From assembly GCA_964030785.1 (NCBI GenBank), contig OZ034977.1, forward strand, positions 29,074,652 to 29,138,651: a stretch of DNA of 64,000 nt. The letters run 5' to 3'. Shown one piece after another: positions 1-12,777 of the stretch. The position numbers and the translations under genes were made by a program. Position 1 is the stretch's first letter, and each line of letters starts with the position of its first letter. The notes below the pieces were generated by a model, which saw nothing but the letters and a program-made list of their open reading frames with translations, was not told the DNA's origin and searched no databases. The stretch is from Siderastrea siderea. Its lineage: Eukaryota; Cnidaria; Anthozoa; Scleractinia; Rhizangiidae.

Positions 1-3000
1 GTAGAGCTGTAGGGTGACTGGACGAGTTCTCTGTGGTTATGTGTCGTTCGCATTTCTGTCATGATCAGTCCCCTTAGTGAACTGTGTGAAGCAGGTCTGT
101 CTGTTATCATAATGTGAAAGGGATCGAATACCTTTTTGTGTACAGCAGTGAAGTTATTGTCCACAGTCATAGCGTTTGTTTGTAGGTTTTGCAAGGGCCC
201 GTTCCTCAATGTTCCGCATACCAATTTCTGCTAGAAAAGCGGAGATTCAGGGAAAGCTCATGTTGCTTCATGCTTCTGTTACAGTTAAATGCTTTTTTAA
301 ACAGATCGATAAATAGGTTTATTACTATCGATTAAACGGTCTAGTATGTCAAGTGTTGGATGATCTGCATGTTTGCCTTTTTTGTCTCTCTGCATTAGGT
401 AACAAATAAGGCCTAAACATTATTTAAATAATATTCAGTAGCCCAGTTTAGGTCTACATAAAGAGAACGGGAAGTCGATTTCAAAGTGTTGTGACGACTT
501 TTACGCTTTGGAGCAATTTGCACAACAGGATGCTCGATGTTCATCCAGATTTCCAATCCCAAAATTTCCATTTTTCTCTAACAGCACTTGTGCAATCGAA
601 AAATTACCAGAACGTTCCCCGAAGGAACAGATGAACAGTCACAGCCGAGTCTACGTAAGTTCTCCGGTCGATGATTGGTCTAGTTATTATTTTCATAGTC
701 GTCTCATAGATCTTGACTTTATTTGTGCAATCAAAAAATGACCATTGAAGATAAAAATAATAAATGTCTAATAGAACGCTCCCTGAGGGAACAGAAGATC
801 AGTCACTGAGCTTTTAATTTAACCCTCGCTAATGTCAGCTTGTCTCCTGAGCCCAAACGCTCAAATTATAAACACCACCAAATTGGACTTGGCTTGTTTT
901 CCTTTTTTTGCTATCAATTATGCTAATATTCCCCTCTTACATTTTTCACTTAGCAAGCTTCTGACAAGGTTCAGTCGATTTCTGCTAAAAGACTGAAATG
1001 AAAAGGTAAGAAGATATTTTCCTTTTAAAAACTTATTCTTGACTTATACGTAGTTAGACCACCTTGTCTTGTTTTGTTTTTCTTTTTTTTTTTTTTTTGC
1101 TATGAATTATATGATGCTAATATTCCCACCTTGCATTTTGCAATTAGCAAGTTTCTGACAAGGTTCAGTCGACTTTTGCTATAACACCGAAACAAGAAAG
1201 TAAGAAGATATTTTAACACTTTTATACTTGACTTATGCGTGGTTAGTAGACCACCTTGTCGTGTACTTTAGATGTAAAGATTGGCCACACAGTACAACAA
1301 GCCTTTGCCGAGAGAGTGGGCAAATCGGGCCGAAAAATTGCAACACGTAAATTGCAACGTGCAGTAGTCTTCGGGTTAGTTTTCGTCTTGTTAACTATAG
1401 GTTGAGCGGTCTTGTGTGTATTACTTCAGATATAACCTTTCGAAAAACAACTGTTTAGGTATTTCTTTTCGTCGTGAACTTAACCGACGAAGACAAGTTC
1501 TTTTAACCAGTGGAGCTTCTAAGTTCGTACAATTGTTGCTTTGTGAGACGTAGAGCTGTAGGGTGACAAGACGAGTACTCTGTCGTTATGTGTCGTTCGC
1601 ATTTCTGTCGATTTCCATAGTGAACTATCTGTAACCGGTTTGTCTGTTATTATAATGTGAAATGAGTCGATTACCTTTTTTACAGCAGTGAAGATGTTGT
1701 CCACGTGTACAGTCATAGCGTTTGTAGGTTTTGAGGGCTCGTTCCTCAATGTTCGGCATAACAATTTCTGCTAGAACAACGGAGATTGGAAAGCTCATGT
1801 TGCTTCATGCTGCTGTTTCAGTTAAATACTTTTTTTAAACAGATCGATAAATAGGTTTATTACTTTCGATTTAAAGGTCTAGTATGTCACGTTTTGCATA
1901 ATCTGCATGTTTGCCTTTTTGCTCTCCCTGACATTAGGTAACTTAAGACCTAAACATTATTTAAATAATAGTCAGTAGCCCAGTTTAGGTCTACATATAG
2001 AGAACGGAAAATCGATTTCAAAATGCTGTGACAACTTTTACGCTCTGAAGCAATTTGCACCACAGGATACCCAGCTGCTCGATGTTCATCCACGTTTCGA
2101 ATCCCCAAATTTCCATTTTTCTCTAACAGCACTTCTTTTGATCACTAAGGTGTTAAATGGTTAAGAGAAAAGTTGGCGCGTTTTTTTCCTTAAAAAAAGA
2201 AAAACATTTTATCTCTTTTTTCTAGCCTCATCTGTACAGATAAAGAATTATAATACAGCTGCGAATAGATTGACATAATGATTTATAACAGAAAAATATA
2301 GATGTAGGAGTTGATTTTTTGTGACATAATTTGACCGTTAGCTATGAGAAAAACATTCACTATGTTTTGATAAATAATTTTTATTACCTTTGGATAAATG
2401 TTGGACATATAATACGAAAGACGTTGCACACCGTGCTTTGCTGTCATCATTATTATCCCTTCCTTATCGGCAACTTGTGGGTTTGTTGTGGCGGAAATTT
2501 GCATTCTCTTTCCTTAATAGAAGAGCACTCGCAAGGCTCCACGAACTTTTTTAAAACAAGAGAAGGAGTTTAGTTGCCAGCGGAAAATCACATTGTGGGT
2601 AATCAGTCAGTGAACACTAAGGCAATATGTGCCGCTTATTAACAAATTGAGAAGAAAACTTTACCATCTGCTGGTCAAGCGTAGGTCTGAATAGTTAAAG
2701 AAGTTCAAACTTTTCTAAATGCTAATGGCAACTAATTTTCATTTTCCGAAAGAACAAATAAAAATGACATTGCGACTCCTGTCTACGTAAGTTCTCCGGT
2801 CGATGAATGGTCTAGTTATTATTTTCATAGTCGTCTCATAGATCTTGGCTTCATTTGTGCAATCAAAAAATGACCATTGAAGATAAAAATAATAAATGTC
2901 TAATAGAACGCTTCCTGAGGGAAAAGATGATCAGACACTGAGCTTTTAATTTAACCCTCGCTAAATGTCAGCTTGTCTCCTGAGCCCAAACGCTTAAATT

Positions 3001-4120
3001 ATAAACACCACTAAATTGGACTTGTCTTGTTTTTCTCTTTTGCTATTAATTATGCTAATATTCCCCTCTTGCATTTTTCACTTAGCAAGCTTCTGACAAG
3101 GTCAGTCGATTTCTGGTAAAACACTGAAACGAGAAGGTATGAAGATATTTGCCTTTTTAACACTTTCGTTCTTGATTGTTATACGTAGTTAGACTAGATC
3201 TTGTTGTTAGGTCTTGTTGTTAGCGATAGGTTGAGCAGTGTTGTATGTATTACTTCAGATTTAATCTTTCCAAAAACAACTGTTTAGGTACTTGTGTTCG
3301 TTGTTAATCGTAAGTTGTTGTCTGGTGAGTTGCAAACCAGTTGAGCTCGTTGTGGAGCAGGAGGGTGACTGGACGAGTACTCTGTGGTTATATGTCGTTC
3401 GCACTTCTGTCAATCTCCATTCTCTGAAACTGGAAATTGGCAGCCTCGTCCCCAGGCCTTAATGCGCTATCGAGTGACAGAGGGAGGCTTGGAATCGAAT
3501 GCGATAGTGCGAGGCGTCCTAGGTGAATTTTCCCGCCGAGCTGGTCGGGTGACATCACATTTGATATTTCGCCGAGGACGACTGGGAACGAGGCTGGGAA
3601 ATTGGGATTCGTTGGTGAACAGCTGAGTAGCTGGGTATACGTATCCTGTTGTGCTAATTGCTCCAAAGCGTGAAAGTTCTCACAACATTTTGAAATCAAC
3701 TTTTCGTTCTCTTTATGCAGGCCTAAACTGATCTACAGAACATTATTCATTTAAATGTTTGGGCACTAAGCTACTGAATGTCAGTGAGACAAAAAATGAA
3801 AAGAAATGTAGATGATCCAAAACTTGACAGACAGAGATCTGAATAATAAGAAGTTTAAACTTTGCTAAACGCGAATGATGATAACTAATGTTCGCTTTCC
3901 GAAGTAACAAATAAAAATGTCATTGCGACACCTGTCTACGAGTAACTCGACCTGGTGGATGAATGGTCCAGTTATTCTTTATATGTGAGACTCATAGATT
4001 TGGAATTCATTTGTGCTATCGAAAAATGACCATTAAAGACAAAAATAATAATGTTTAGTAGAAGGCTACTTGAAGAAACAGAAGAACAGTCACAGAGTTT
4101 TTAAACAGTCACTCTAGCTA
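1..4120. repeat. Cluster of repeated low-copy segments (two to three copies, one inverted)
   Basis: Several blocks recur in the same order. The block starting GTAGAGCTGTAGGGTGAC is at 1, 1548 and (partial) 3353. The block around TCTACGTAAGTTCTCCGG is at about 651, 2783 and (diverged) 3935. The TTCTGACAAGGTTCAGTCGA block is near 958, 1153 and 3090. The block ending in GCACAACAGGAT (about 420-535 and 1960-2070) returns in inverted orientation at about 3640-3780. The spacing suggests a unit of roughly 1.5-2.1 kb. No coding frame is conserved between copies. Confidence 0.75.
3441..3596. mobile_element. 156-bp inverted-repeat element with 9-bp target duplication
   Basis: The ends are CAGCCTCGTCCCCAG and the near-complement CTGGGAACGAGGCTG. 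The flanks at 3432-3440 and 3597-3605 are both GGAAATTGG, a perfect 9-bp duplication. The tip resembles the tip of the 5-kb RecQ element at 34986-40015 (CAATCTCGTTCCCAG), which also has a 9-bp duplication, so this is probably a non-autonomous relative. It carries no coding capacity. Confidence 0.85.
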
Positions 4121-4132
4121 AATGTCAGCTAA

Positions 4133-4900
4133 TTAACGGCTTGGAAAGTGAAATTTCAGTTAAAAATTTACAGTTTTAATCGTATAGGCATGCTTTTTGG
4201 CCATTTTAATGCCAAAACATGATCAACGACCTCTATTGAGCCACGAAAACCTCTTTTGAGACATAAGAGGCATGAAGAAATGCCCTCGTGGGTATTATTT
4301 TCAACGATCTTAAAAATCAAAGGCTCTTTTTTACATGGATCATGGCATGTAGGGGAAAATGTACTACTTCCGACCGGGTATCCCCTCTAGTTGGGCATGT
4401 AACGCATTTTTTCATGCCTCTCTAAACCCAAAACTGTTGGAAGCAAACTAAAGAGGAGTTCATTGAGGAAAAAAATTGGTAGGGCATGTTTCGGAAAAGT
4501 TCATGCCCGGGATGTTCTTTTGCTCAGGGACAATCCGTACCGAGCGACCGGGAGAAGACTGGGTTTGAGACGAAAAAAGTTCATGCCGGGCATGAAATTT
4601 CGATTTTCATGCCCGGCATGAAAATCGAAATCTCATGCCCGGCATGACTTTTGTTCTCGTCTCAGCCCAGTCTTCTCTCGGTCGAGCCACATTTCATGCC
4701 CGGCATGAAATCTGGCTCTACATGCCCGGCATGAAAATCGGCTTTTCATGCCCGGCATGAAAATCGACTTTGTATGGCCAGTATGAAAATTGACTCCACA
4801 TGCTGGGCATGAAAACCAACTTGAAAATTGCCTGGTCTTTAAGTAAATCTTGAATTGACATACTCAGTGGGTATAAAGTCAGTTTTCTATTCAGGTTGAA
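4133..4900 (+). repeat. Dispersed repeat with palindromic CATGCCCGGCATG minisatellite, copy 1
   Basis: Between about 4560 and 4815 the 19-bp near-palindrome TTTCATGCCCGGCATGAAA or a variant recurs about eight times at irregular spacing. The left end (TTGGAAAGTGAAATTTCA, about 4144) matches the complement of the right end of the copy at 10600-11255, so the two are one family in opposite orientation. No coding frame spans it. Confidence 0.8.
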
Positions 4901-5554
4901 AGGGCATTTCCTTCTCCACCGTCGTATCTAAATCGAAAGAAATTGCTGACAATGAAGGATTATAAAAAATCCAGTGTTTATCAAAAGTGTAAACAATGAG
5001 ATGACCCTTGAGTGACTCCTACAAATGAGCTGAAATTCTTCAAACACCCATCCCCACACTGACAAATTGTCTCTTCCAGAACCTTTACTGGCCCACGTAC
5101 TAACAATACTCAAAGTGTCAAAACGTGGATGCAACAGGGGGTAGTTAGAAATCCTTTATTGTTGATTGGTTGCGGTCCAATGAAATGCTTATACAACATA
5201 CCATATCCTACACATACGTCTCCTTAGAGTGTCCTCAACGATAAAAATAAGATTATCAACCTTTTCATAAGAAAGCAGAATAATTAAGAGCCCTTTACTT
5301 TAACTCGATGACCAATACCAGAAGAAGTTAGTAGTCTACTGCCAATCTATTGCTATCCACTTTCTGGGGAAAGTGGTCCCAAGCTCAGCACAATCAACAC
5401 AACTCAATTTCCCAATTTTTTACTGTTTCCTTATTCAACCTCTGATGGTTAAGAATTAACTAGTCATTTTTCATACAGGGCAGTGAGTACAGATGTAATA
5501 TCGTATAATTTACACTGATCAACAGCAGGCTAAGTGCATTTATTCTAAGTTCAC

Positions 5555-5815
5555 TATTCACATCCCAGGAGGAGGGGGGTACTCCTAGGAATTTTTAGTG
5601 GGGGTGTGCTGCCAAGTTCTCCAGTGTAACTTTCCAATACATGTTTTTAGCCCTAACCTCTGAATCCATACCCATTTTCAGATCTGGTACCCAAATCAGA
5701 CTTTCAGACCAAAACAGTCAAAATCCATACCCATTTTCAAACCAAAAAGCCATACCCCTTGGGGTAGCAGATATCTATATAGCTTATACAGGGGGGGTAC
5801 CCTCTGTCCCCCTGG
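5555..5815. mobile_element. GGGGTACTCC-type short repeat (copy a)
   Basis: It has GGAGGAGGGGGGTACTCC at one end and GGGGGGGTACCCTC at the other, with an interior of repeated CATACCCATTTTCA phrases. Related ends and interiors occur at 28470-29015, 36080-36512 and 55973-56714. It is a non-autonomous element with no transposase frame. Confidence 0.6.
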
Positions 5816-6689
5816 CCAGTTGGGAATCAATTGCCCCTATTTTAAAAGTAACATCTTCCCTATAGACTTATTTATTGAAAGGAACAGGGAAGTTGGAGGC
5901 AGGCTGTGGTGATGGGGGGGGGGGGGGGGGAGAGATGCTGTGATAAATTTCAAATCTTCCAAACAAGCATCAATGTTTCCCCTGAACCCTTGAAGGTAGT
6001 AAAGACAGTTAATTTGGTTTTGCTCATGTGGATGGATGCCAAGGAGGACTGAGGGGAAAACATTTTTCACTGGGTCATTGCATGCAGGATGGGATATGTG
6101 ACCAAGAGAAAATATTCCATGTCAGTCTCCTTTGCAAACAGTGTAATTTGGACATCATGACTGTCTGTGAGGTCAAAATGGCTAAGTATAGTGTGATAAC
6201 ATGGCATCATTCTTGTAAAATTACATGTTTTAAAGGCCAAATTTAACCACTTTGATCTCCCCGACACAGAAATTAATTTTCACCAGAAATCCCCTTTCCC
6301 CCAATTAAAAACCATCTGATGGAAACAGACCATCATGGTCAGGAAACAGACTATGTCAGGACCTGGTTGTTTCAAGCAAGGTGGATTCCAGTAAATTATT
6401 TTCACTTAACAGTTTGACTCTGGCTACTTTAAATTGCCACATGAAGTTAGCAGCAGTAACGCTTTTTAACATCAAGAGAATCAGAAAGCCTGGACAAAAT
6501 TTAACCCAAGGTTAACGCTAATCGGCTTTCAAACAACCGGGCTCTCGTTCCCATTTTAATTAACAAGTGTCCATTTTAATTATAGGAAAAAATTTTAAAA
6601 AAAAATTCAATAAATATATTTCTACTTTTTCCACCAAATGCTTAATCCACTTTAAGGAGTTACTCTAAATTCTTTTTCCATTTTCCTTT

Positions 6690-8480
6690 TCAGTGTCTGT
6701 GTTCTTGCTTGTCCTGTTTTTTGTCTCCACCCAGGAGAATTTCCACTTCACTAAGAATTCTTTCTTCAACTGAAAACAAGAAAATAAATTATTGAACATC
6801 AGGATAAATGACGACTGTGTTATGACTGTTGTGGTAGCACTTAATAACACACAGAGGGCTTCCCTGGTGTTATCACACCAGGAGTTAACTGAATGGAATC
6901 ACCTTAGTATCAATTGTAAAATTAATACACATACTAACATCTTGCATAACAACTCTTGCAATCTATTGACCACTTCATATTTTTCAGTGTCTGTGGCCTG
7001 TTGCAGGCATCATATATTTGTGAGAAGCAAAGTAAAGAACGTTGATCAAACATAAAAGTCATAGTCTTGATGTTGAACAAAATTCTCCCAAGTAGTACCT
7101 TAGATGTGTGGAGAACAAGCAGTCAGGAGAACATGCATGCCTGTTGATCTTGGGGCAAATAAGTGGGTTAAATAGTGCACAAAAAGGGAGTTTGTAGCAC
7201 TCCTAGGTTATGATCAGGATACCTGAAGTAACTAAAAATAAATAATGCTTCCCATTGTTTGATTTTTATTTTGCCACAGGGACAGGTTGTAAAAGCAATG
7301 CATAGTAAGCAGAGATTTTTTGTCAATTTTCTTTGAAATAGCAGATGATGTCACACAAAAGGAATTGTCATTCTGACCTATCTCCACCCCATGTCTTGCC
7401 AATTAAAATTGTAAGCTCTCCCCTCAAGCGTATTCCAACCTAAATGAAAGAATTTATCTACTTACAGTTCTATGATTTATCCTTTCCTTGATAACCCTCT
7501 TTGCTGGCCCTTCTCCCTTTTGGAGTGACAAATGTTCTGGTCTTTTTTAGCCATTAAGTCCATGCCAGGTACTGGCCTGAATAAACCTAAAAATATTTAA
7601 GTGAAACTAAACTATAATTAATGCAACCCTCAACAGAGTTATGCTAGTCTGATCATGTGGTACAATTCTTTAGGTTGTTCTTGTTAAACAATAATGAATG
7701 ACCTGATTAAGGCAATATAATTTTCACTTTCACTGAGACGAAAAACATAATAGTCACCTGAATTTTAGGATTGGGAAAACAAGGTTGCCACTCATCAGAC
7801 AAAAATCTTCCCTGAAATTTCCCGATTTTCTATTAACCACAATCCAGTTTTCAGTGATCATGAATAACAAAAACTATTTGAAACGATGTTGCCTTTCCAA
7901 CATGAAAAAAACTTTGTCACGTCTGTTGACGAGCTAAGTAAAACTAAAATTCTTTGAGTTTGACTAATATCACAGCTTGATGCAAAGTCATAGTGAGCTT
8001 TACATTTAAATGCTTTACATTTACCTGAGCTTAAAAAAATCTGTTTTTCGCTTAAACTGAAATGAATTGTGTGTGTAAAACAGGTGGTCAAAGTTAGCGA
8101 CCATAAGCAAACAACAGAGAAATAACATATTCCTGTTAAGTATGAGCTGCAAGTATAAAGTGAAACCAAAGCCAATAAGCTGAGTATGCAGCTGCATGTG
8201 TCATAATATCGCTGGTTTAACTACAACACTAGTGACCAACAGAAAACAAACAATCAAACGAAAAGAAAGAGATAAACGTTTCCATAATAACCATTATTTG
8301 GAAACGTTTTGTACACATTGTACGGTTGATGGAAATAAAAAACAGTCTTCCCCGCGAAGACGAAGAAGAGCAAGTGTTAAGATTATGTACTTACCGGAGA
8401 AATAAACCGCCACCGGACACTCACAGGAGGTTATAGCTTCTCAATAACACCATTTGCGTATCTGCAGAACGAAGATGAAC
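6690..8480 (-). other. Candidate minus-strand gene fragment (three possible exons)
   Basis: Three stretches look like minus-strand exons. A 5' exon ends at 8395 with donor GTAAGTAC. An internal stretch at 7466-7586 lies between a TTTTTAG acceptor and a GTAAGTAG donor; it can be read as LFRPVPGMDLMAKKDQ and onward but has a stop before the donor. A terminal exon at 6690-6769 follows a TTTTCAG acceptor and reads EERILSEVEILLGGDKK to a TGA. The reading frames of the last two do not join, so the model is incomplete or the gene is broken. I do not recognise the product. The 5' exon lies back to back with the plus-strand exon ending at 8827, suggesting a shared promoter. Splice motifs of this quality also occur by chance. 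Confidence 0.25.
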
Positions 8481-8780
8481 CAGCTGGAAAGGTGAGACTG
8501 AAATGTCAAAGAAGCGATTACGCGAACATGAAGCAAGTGACGCCACAAATATACGCCACAAAAATTCGCCCATTTTCCGACAGCACTTCGGCCGCTTTGC
8601 TTGCCGACAAAGTCATATACTAAAACTAAAACACTTTGACGCTCGAATATTCGGGTCTCTTCGGCTGATGCGAATTCATACGCTGACGTTTTCTCGCTTT
8701 TGAACACGCAATTTATCGTCAGCAAGGTGAAAAAATTTCGTCAGCAAAAGAGCAAAACAAGAATGCATCCCAGGCGCAAA
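8480..8780. promoter_or_regulatory. Possible divergent promoter
   Basis: This interval separates a minus-strand donor-bearing exon (ending 8395) from a plus-strand donor-bearing exon (ending 8827). No clear TATA box is seen. The call rests only on the two back-to-back strong donors. Confidence 0.25.
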
Positions 8781-8827
8781 GAAATGTTACTCGACGTTTT
8801 CAGCCTTCCCTCCCGTTTAACTAACTG
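8781..8827 (+). other. Possible 5'-UTR exon 1 of the CUB/Ig gene (3' end only)
   Basis: The exon end is placed at the strong donor CTG|GTAAGTTT; its start is unknown. No long reading frame is present, as expected for a leader exon. Linkage to the exons at 9004 and 12677 is inferred from order, strand and lack of coding capacity. RNA evidence would decide. Confidence 0.3.
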
Positions 8828-9003
8828 GTAAGTTTGTTTACATTGTTTTTACCGCTGTGTATGTTTCCCACGCAACGTCAATTGAAATTTCAACTACGGA
8901 GTTCACATCAAAATGACCGATATGTAAGCTAATAAGTTTCTAATCAGCGTTCTAGCTCCGTGGATGCAAATTTTCTTACTTCTAATTTGTTTTGTATATA
9001 CAG

Positions 9004-9119
9004 GATTTGCAATAAATGTGTTCAAATCTGGATGGCAGATGTATGAATCCCACAGACTTTGCAATCGGACGGTAAAGATATTCTACCAGGACCTGCTGCA
9101 TAATTCAAGACATTTAAAA
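9004..9119 (+). other. Possible 5'-UTR or small coding exon 2
   Basis: It is bounded by a good acceptor (TTTTGTATATACAG) and donor (AAAA|GTAAGTTG). One frame is open across all 116 nt if entered in phase 1, so coding cannot be excluded; the other two contain stops. No domain is recognised. Confidence 0.3.
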
Positions 9120-9500
9120 GTAAGTTGAAACGATTTTTTAAAGAATGACAATAGGAACAAATCAATATCAAATCTGAGTCCACCGTTCGGCATTTATCTG
9201 ATTGTCTGTCAAAACGGCAATATTCCAAAACAACCGAAAAAATGCTTAAGCAATAAGGTGTGGTGACAATCCGTAGCTTCCTGTAAAGTAGTCCCGTTGC
9301 TGTTTTTGTAAACCGTGGACAGAATAAACCAAAAAAATCACTGACTATATAAAAGGCTTCGCTGGCAATTTTGTCAAAAAGGAAACCCTGGAGGAACCGC
9401 TGGGTATGATTTCTGCCTTTGCTGGCTCAACACGGGAAGGAAATTTGGGATTGGCATCGCGAAAGCCAGTTTTCGGATTTCGAATCACTCGGGTATTTAT

Positions 9501-9720
9501 TAGCGACTTTCAGATCTGACTACGTATACGAGATTGAGTACGAGTTCGACTTTCACATTTCAAAAACGTTACGTTCTCAAAGCCACCGTTCCTCCCTGTT
9601 GCTGACCAGCGGAGGAGAATGCTAAGTGAACGATATTCACAGGACAGATTACAAAAGGGCGCGACAAGGAATTCAAGTCGTACTCAATCTCGTACTCGTG
9701 GTCCGATCTGAAGGTCGCTA
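9501..9720. mobile_element. 220-bp hairpin MITE
   Basis: The left arm, beginning TAGCGACTTTCAGATCTGAC, is the near-complement of the right arm ending CGATCTGAAGGTCGCTA. The arms extend about 48 bp. TTAT borders both ends and may be a short target duplication. No coding capacity. Confidence 0.7.
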
Positions 9721-9935
9721 TTATCTGTTATTATACGGACAGGATAATTACTGAAACGATAACAGTTTGCCTTATGAAATACCAGATATGCTCCTGGAAA
9801 TACCTAATACAGCGTATGTCTTTAAAAGTAACGAAAACACAAATGTGGAAAGAAAACACAACCCTAATTCAAGGAAGGAGTCCATGGTTCCCACTGCTGT
9901 AGTTGTTGCTCATCGGAAGTTAAAAACAATGGAAA

Positions 9936-10063
9936 ATTTCACCGCCTAAAAGTGGACACTTACGGAGGTGGTCGCTTGCGGCAGCTATAGTGAAATGACT
10001 GGGGGAATTTAGGTGGTCGCTGTCAAGGGAGGTTGTCGCACTGGGAGGTTCGACTGTATATAC
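9936..10063. repeat. GGTGGTCGCT repeat fragment
   Basis: GGTGGTCGCTT and GGTGGTCGCTG phrases are followed by GGGAGGTTCGACTGTA. This looks like one end of a dispersed invertebrate repeat; no partner end was found. Confidence 0.4.
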
Positions 10064-10599
10064 TTCACCCTGGGCTTATGTCAACTGTGCATCTATTTGT
10101 TCTTCTGTTTAATATATCTCTCTCTTCACTTTGCAGTCGAAGACGTCCAAGCCCAATACAACGTTATGGAATAGGAGGACAGCGTCAATGTTGTCCGCAC
10201 AGAAGCTTTTGTCATAACATGAGTGCAGTGAGTGTGCGAATGAGTGTGTTGGTGGGTGGTGGTTGATTCAGTAACTGAGCCGAGCATTAGTGATCAAAGA
10301 AGTGCATTACCGGTAGTGTCAATTCTAAGAATGTTTTCATAAGCTATTGATACCAATGCAATCAAAAATTGATAAGGGCGGGGGGGGGGACCGAATGGTC
10401 GACTAAAGACTATTATACTGTGAACTTCAGGAACAAAACCTAGCAAATAAAAGGTTACAAATTTTCTCGACAGAATTTGTTTATTCAGTGATTTAGAGGA
10501 TTGCAATGAGATCACCAGTCACTGAAAATCTGATCCAGCCGAAGATTGCATGACACAATCCGAGCGCCATTTAATGAACTTACCGACAGAAAACGTCCA

Positions 10600-11255
10600 A
10601 ATTTTCAACTGCAGATAAGGCAAGGACTAAATTTCATGCCCCGGATGGAACTGGTTGAAACCTAAATTCATGCCCGGCCAGGCTTGAAATCAGCCAAAAA
10701 AGATATTTTCATGCCCGGCGTGAAATTTAGGTTTCCACCGATTTCATGCCCGGCATGAAATTTAGATTTTCATGCCGGGCATGAAATGCAACCTCGTTTC
10801 CGTGCAGTAGCCTCGATATCACCCGATTTCATGCCGGGCATGAAACGGGTATGAAATTTATATTTTCATGCCGGGCATGAAATGCAACCTCGTTTCCGTA
10901 CAGTAGCCTCGATATCATCCGATTTCATGCCCTGCATGAAATTCAGATTTTCATGCCGGGCATGAAATTCAACCTCGTTTCCATGAACCAGCCTCGATAT
11001 CATCCTTGGCAAGAGTTGAAACTTTTGGGCTGCAGGGCATGTGCCGAGTTTTTTCATGCCCTGGAGATGAGATTTTTTAAAATGGCCCACTGCCTGGACT
11101 TTTTAATGCCCAGGGTATGGCAATTTGAGAATTTTGGAAAATATAACGGTTGGAACAGATTTTTGCTTGAGTTTAGCATGAAGAGATAAATTTCATGTCA
11201 AAACCATTGTTTTTCCATTTTTTCATTGAAATTTCACTTTCCAACCCGTTTAATT
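10600..11255 (-). repeat. CATGCCCGGCATG minisatellite repeat, copy 2 (inverted)
   Basis: About nine palindromic units of the TTTCATGCCCGGCATGAAA type lie between 10637 and 10965. A larger sub-unit containing CAACCTCGTTTCCGT is repeated about three times (10787, 10884, 10970). The right end (TGAAATTTCACTTTCCAA, about 11227) is the complement of the left end of copy 1 at 4144. Short frames through it come from the palindromes and are not genes. Confidence 0.8.
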
Positions 11256-11318
11256 GCCTGAGCCTAAATCGATGTGTAATTTGCACTGGTGTTACACTTT
11301 TTGCACTGGTGTTACAAC

Positions 11319-11349
<31 letters not shown>

Positions 11350-12676
11350 GAGTAATTTTTTCATGTATATTATTAATAGTAAAATCTTTAAAGCCAGAAG
11401 ATGGTTTAGTAGCACCAATCAAAACTGACAAAACACGCCGTGGGTAATGTAACAATACCACCACGAGCATTCCGAACACTCGAGTATTTTCGGATTTCCC
11501 ATCGCACTTTAAATTTTAACTATCCCCAAAAACTGGCAAGTGAGTGAGAAACGTGAAAAAGTGAAAAACATGAGAACCTGAAACGCTTTTGAGGTTATAG
11601 TAATTTGTACAAGGAACAACGGCGTCTTTTTTTTTTTCAAAGAACAGCATTGTTGTGCATAGTCTAGCTAATTATTATAAGACCAATAATAATCCTTTTC
11701 AAATTAACAAAATAAAAAAAAAGGATAAAAAGAGAGAAAATTAACCTCATCCAATGTTAGAGCCGTTGTTGACATGTAGTGTCTGTGTTGTGCTCTAATT
11801 AACGTTATAGCATCGAAGTTATTTAACCGCCTTAAAACTTGAAATTTTACTTCCCGAGAAAGAGAGCTTTTTGACGAATGCAAAGGATCTTGACGATTTT
11901 AAGCAAAACACTAAGCAGTACAATGGAACAATGCAAGCCTCACGATTCTACAGTAGATTGTTTATGCAGTAAATCAACTTCCAACATTAAATGGGAAAAC
12001 AAACAGGGCGATGTTTTGGGTAACTTCACATATCTCATAACAGGCGAAAAAATGTTTACATAACAAAATTCAAAAGGGGGAAAGGGAACGTTTTTAATTT
12101 TATCTCGCAAGTTTTGTCGATGAACTCGCGATTAGCTCCCAAGTGTTGTAACTAAAATATTCATATAGCAACTTTTGGCCCTCTATATAGTTGCATTATG
12201 GCTACACATTTTGAGGTTAGAACAGCAATAAATTAAATAAACGCAGAAGGAATACCGCCAGTCACAAACGAACCTACGTATTAAGGCCGTTGAGAAGCTT
12301 AATAAGGGTCGTGGACTACTGGGCTTATGACCAGTTATGTAAATGGTCGTTTTGAGAGTTACGAAACCGTTTTGTCGCGACGTTCTTTATTCTTGAAACG
12401 TATGTTTATTTTACTGCCAGACTTCTATGTAAATGGCAAGGAGGTGAGGGGTGAATTAAATTAGCTTAGCTGTACTGACCATGCTGGGGAAAAGAGTATC
12501 AACTAGTAAGAGAACAAACAACGCTACACAAAGGGATAGGTTTCTTCATCTTATTACATAGAGAAAACTTTTTCTACAGTTGCTCGCTTCATGGCTCTCT
12601 GATTGTTCAAACTAGCATTGTTTAAATATTTGTTATTATTTTTAATTATCTTTTTCTTCAATTGTCTCTAATTAAG
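11256..12676. other. No gene seen; AT-rich intronic or upstream sequence
   Basis: TTGCACTGGTGTTACA is duplicated near 11280-11315. Otherwise I see no coding, RNA or repeat structure. The stretch just before 12677 (TTTTTCTTCAATTGTCTCTA) is a plausible polypyrimidine tract for the next exon. Confidence 0.5.
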
Positions 12677-12777
12677 GGAACTGATGGGCAACCATCAGTG
12701 CTTCGGCATCTTGAAAATGCTTTTCCTATTGTTCATGATAATGTGGAATGACAAGGGAGGAGTCCTTGCCACACAAG
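12677..12777 (+). CDS. Signal-peptide exon of a CUB/Ig-like protein
   Basis: The acceptor ATTAAG precedes ATG at 12684. The 31-codon coding part begins MGNHQCFGIL, has a hydrophobic core MLFLLFMIMW (residues 12-21) and ends GGVLATQ, a likely signal-peptidase region. The donor G|GTAAGC leaves phase 1. The CUB exons at 32239 and 41217 both need a phase-1 partner; joining the terminal G to AT gives the Asp before their first Cys, so CUB would begin right after the signal peptide, as in many secreted or receptor proteins. The first intron would be 19.5 kb, filled with transposons. An inner Met at residue 12 could also initiate. The linkage is inferred from phase, strand and domain logic, not transcripts. 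Confidence 0.6.

Noticed and set aside
7780..7800. Other CTGATGA words (e.g. complement near 7793, 14625, 56371) as hammerheads
   Set aside because: No stem II followed by GAAA at the required distance.
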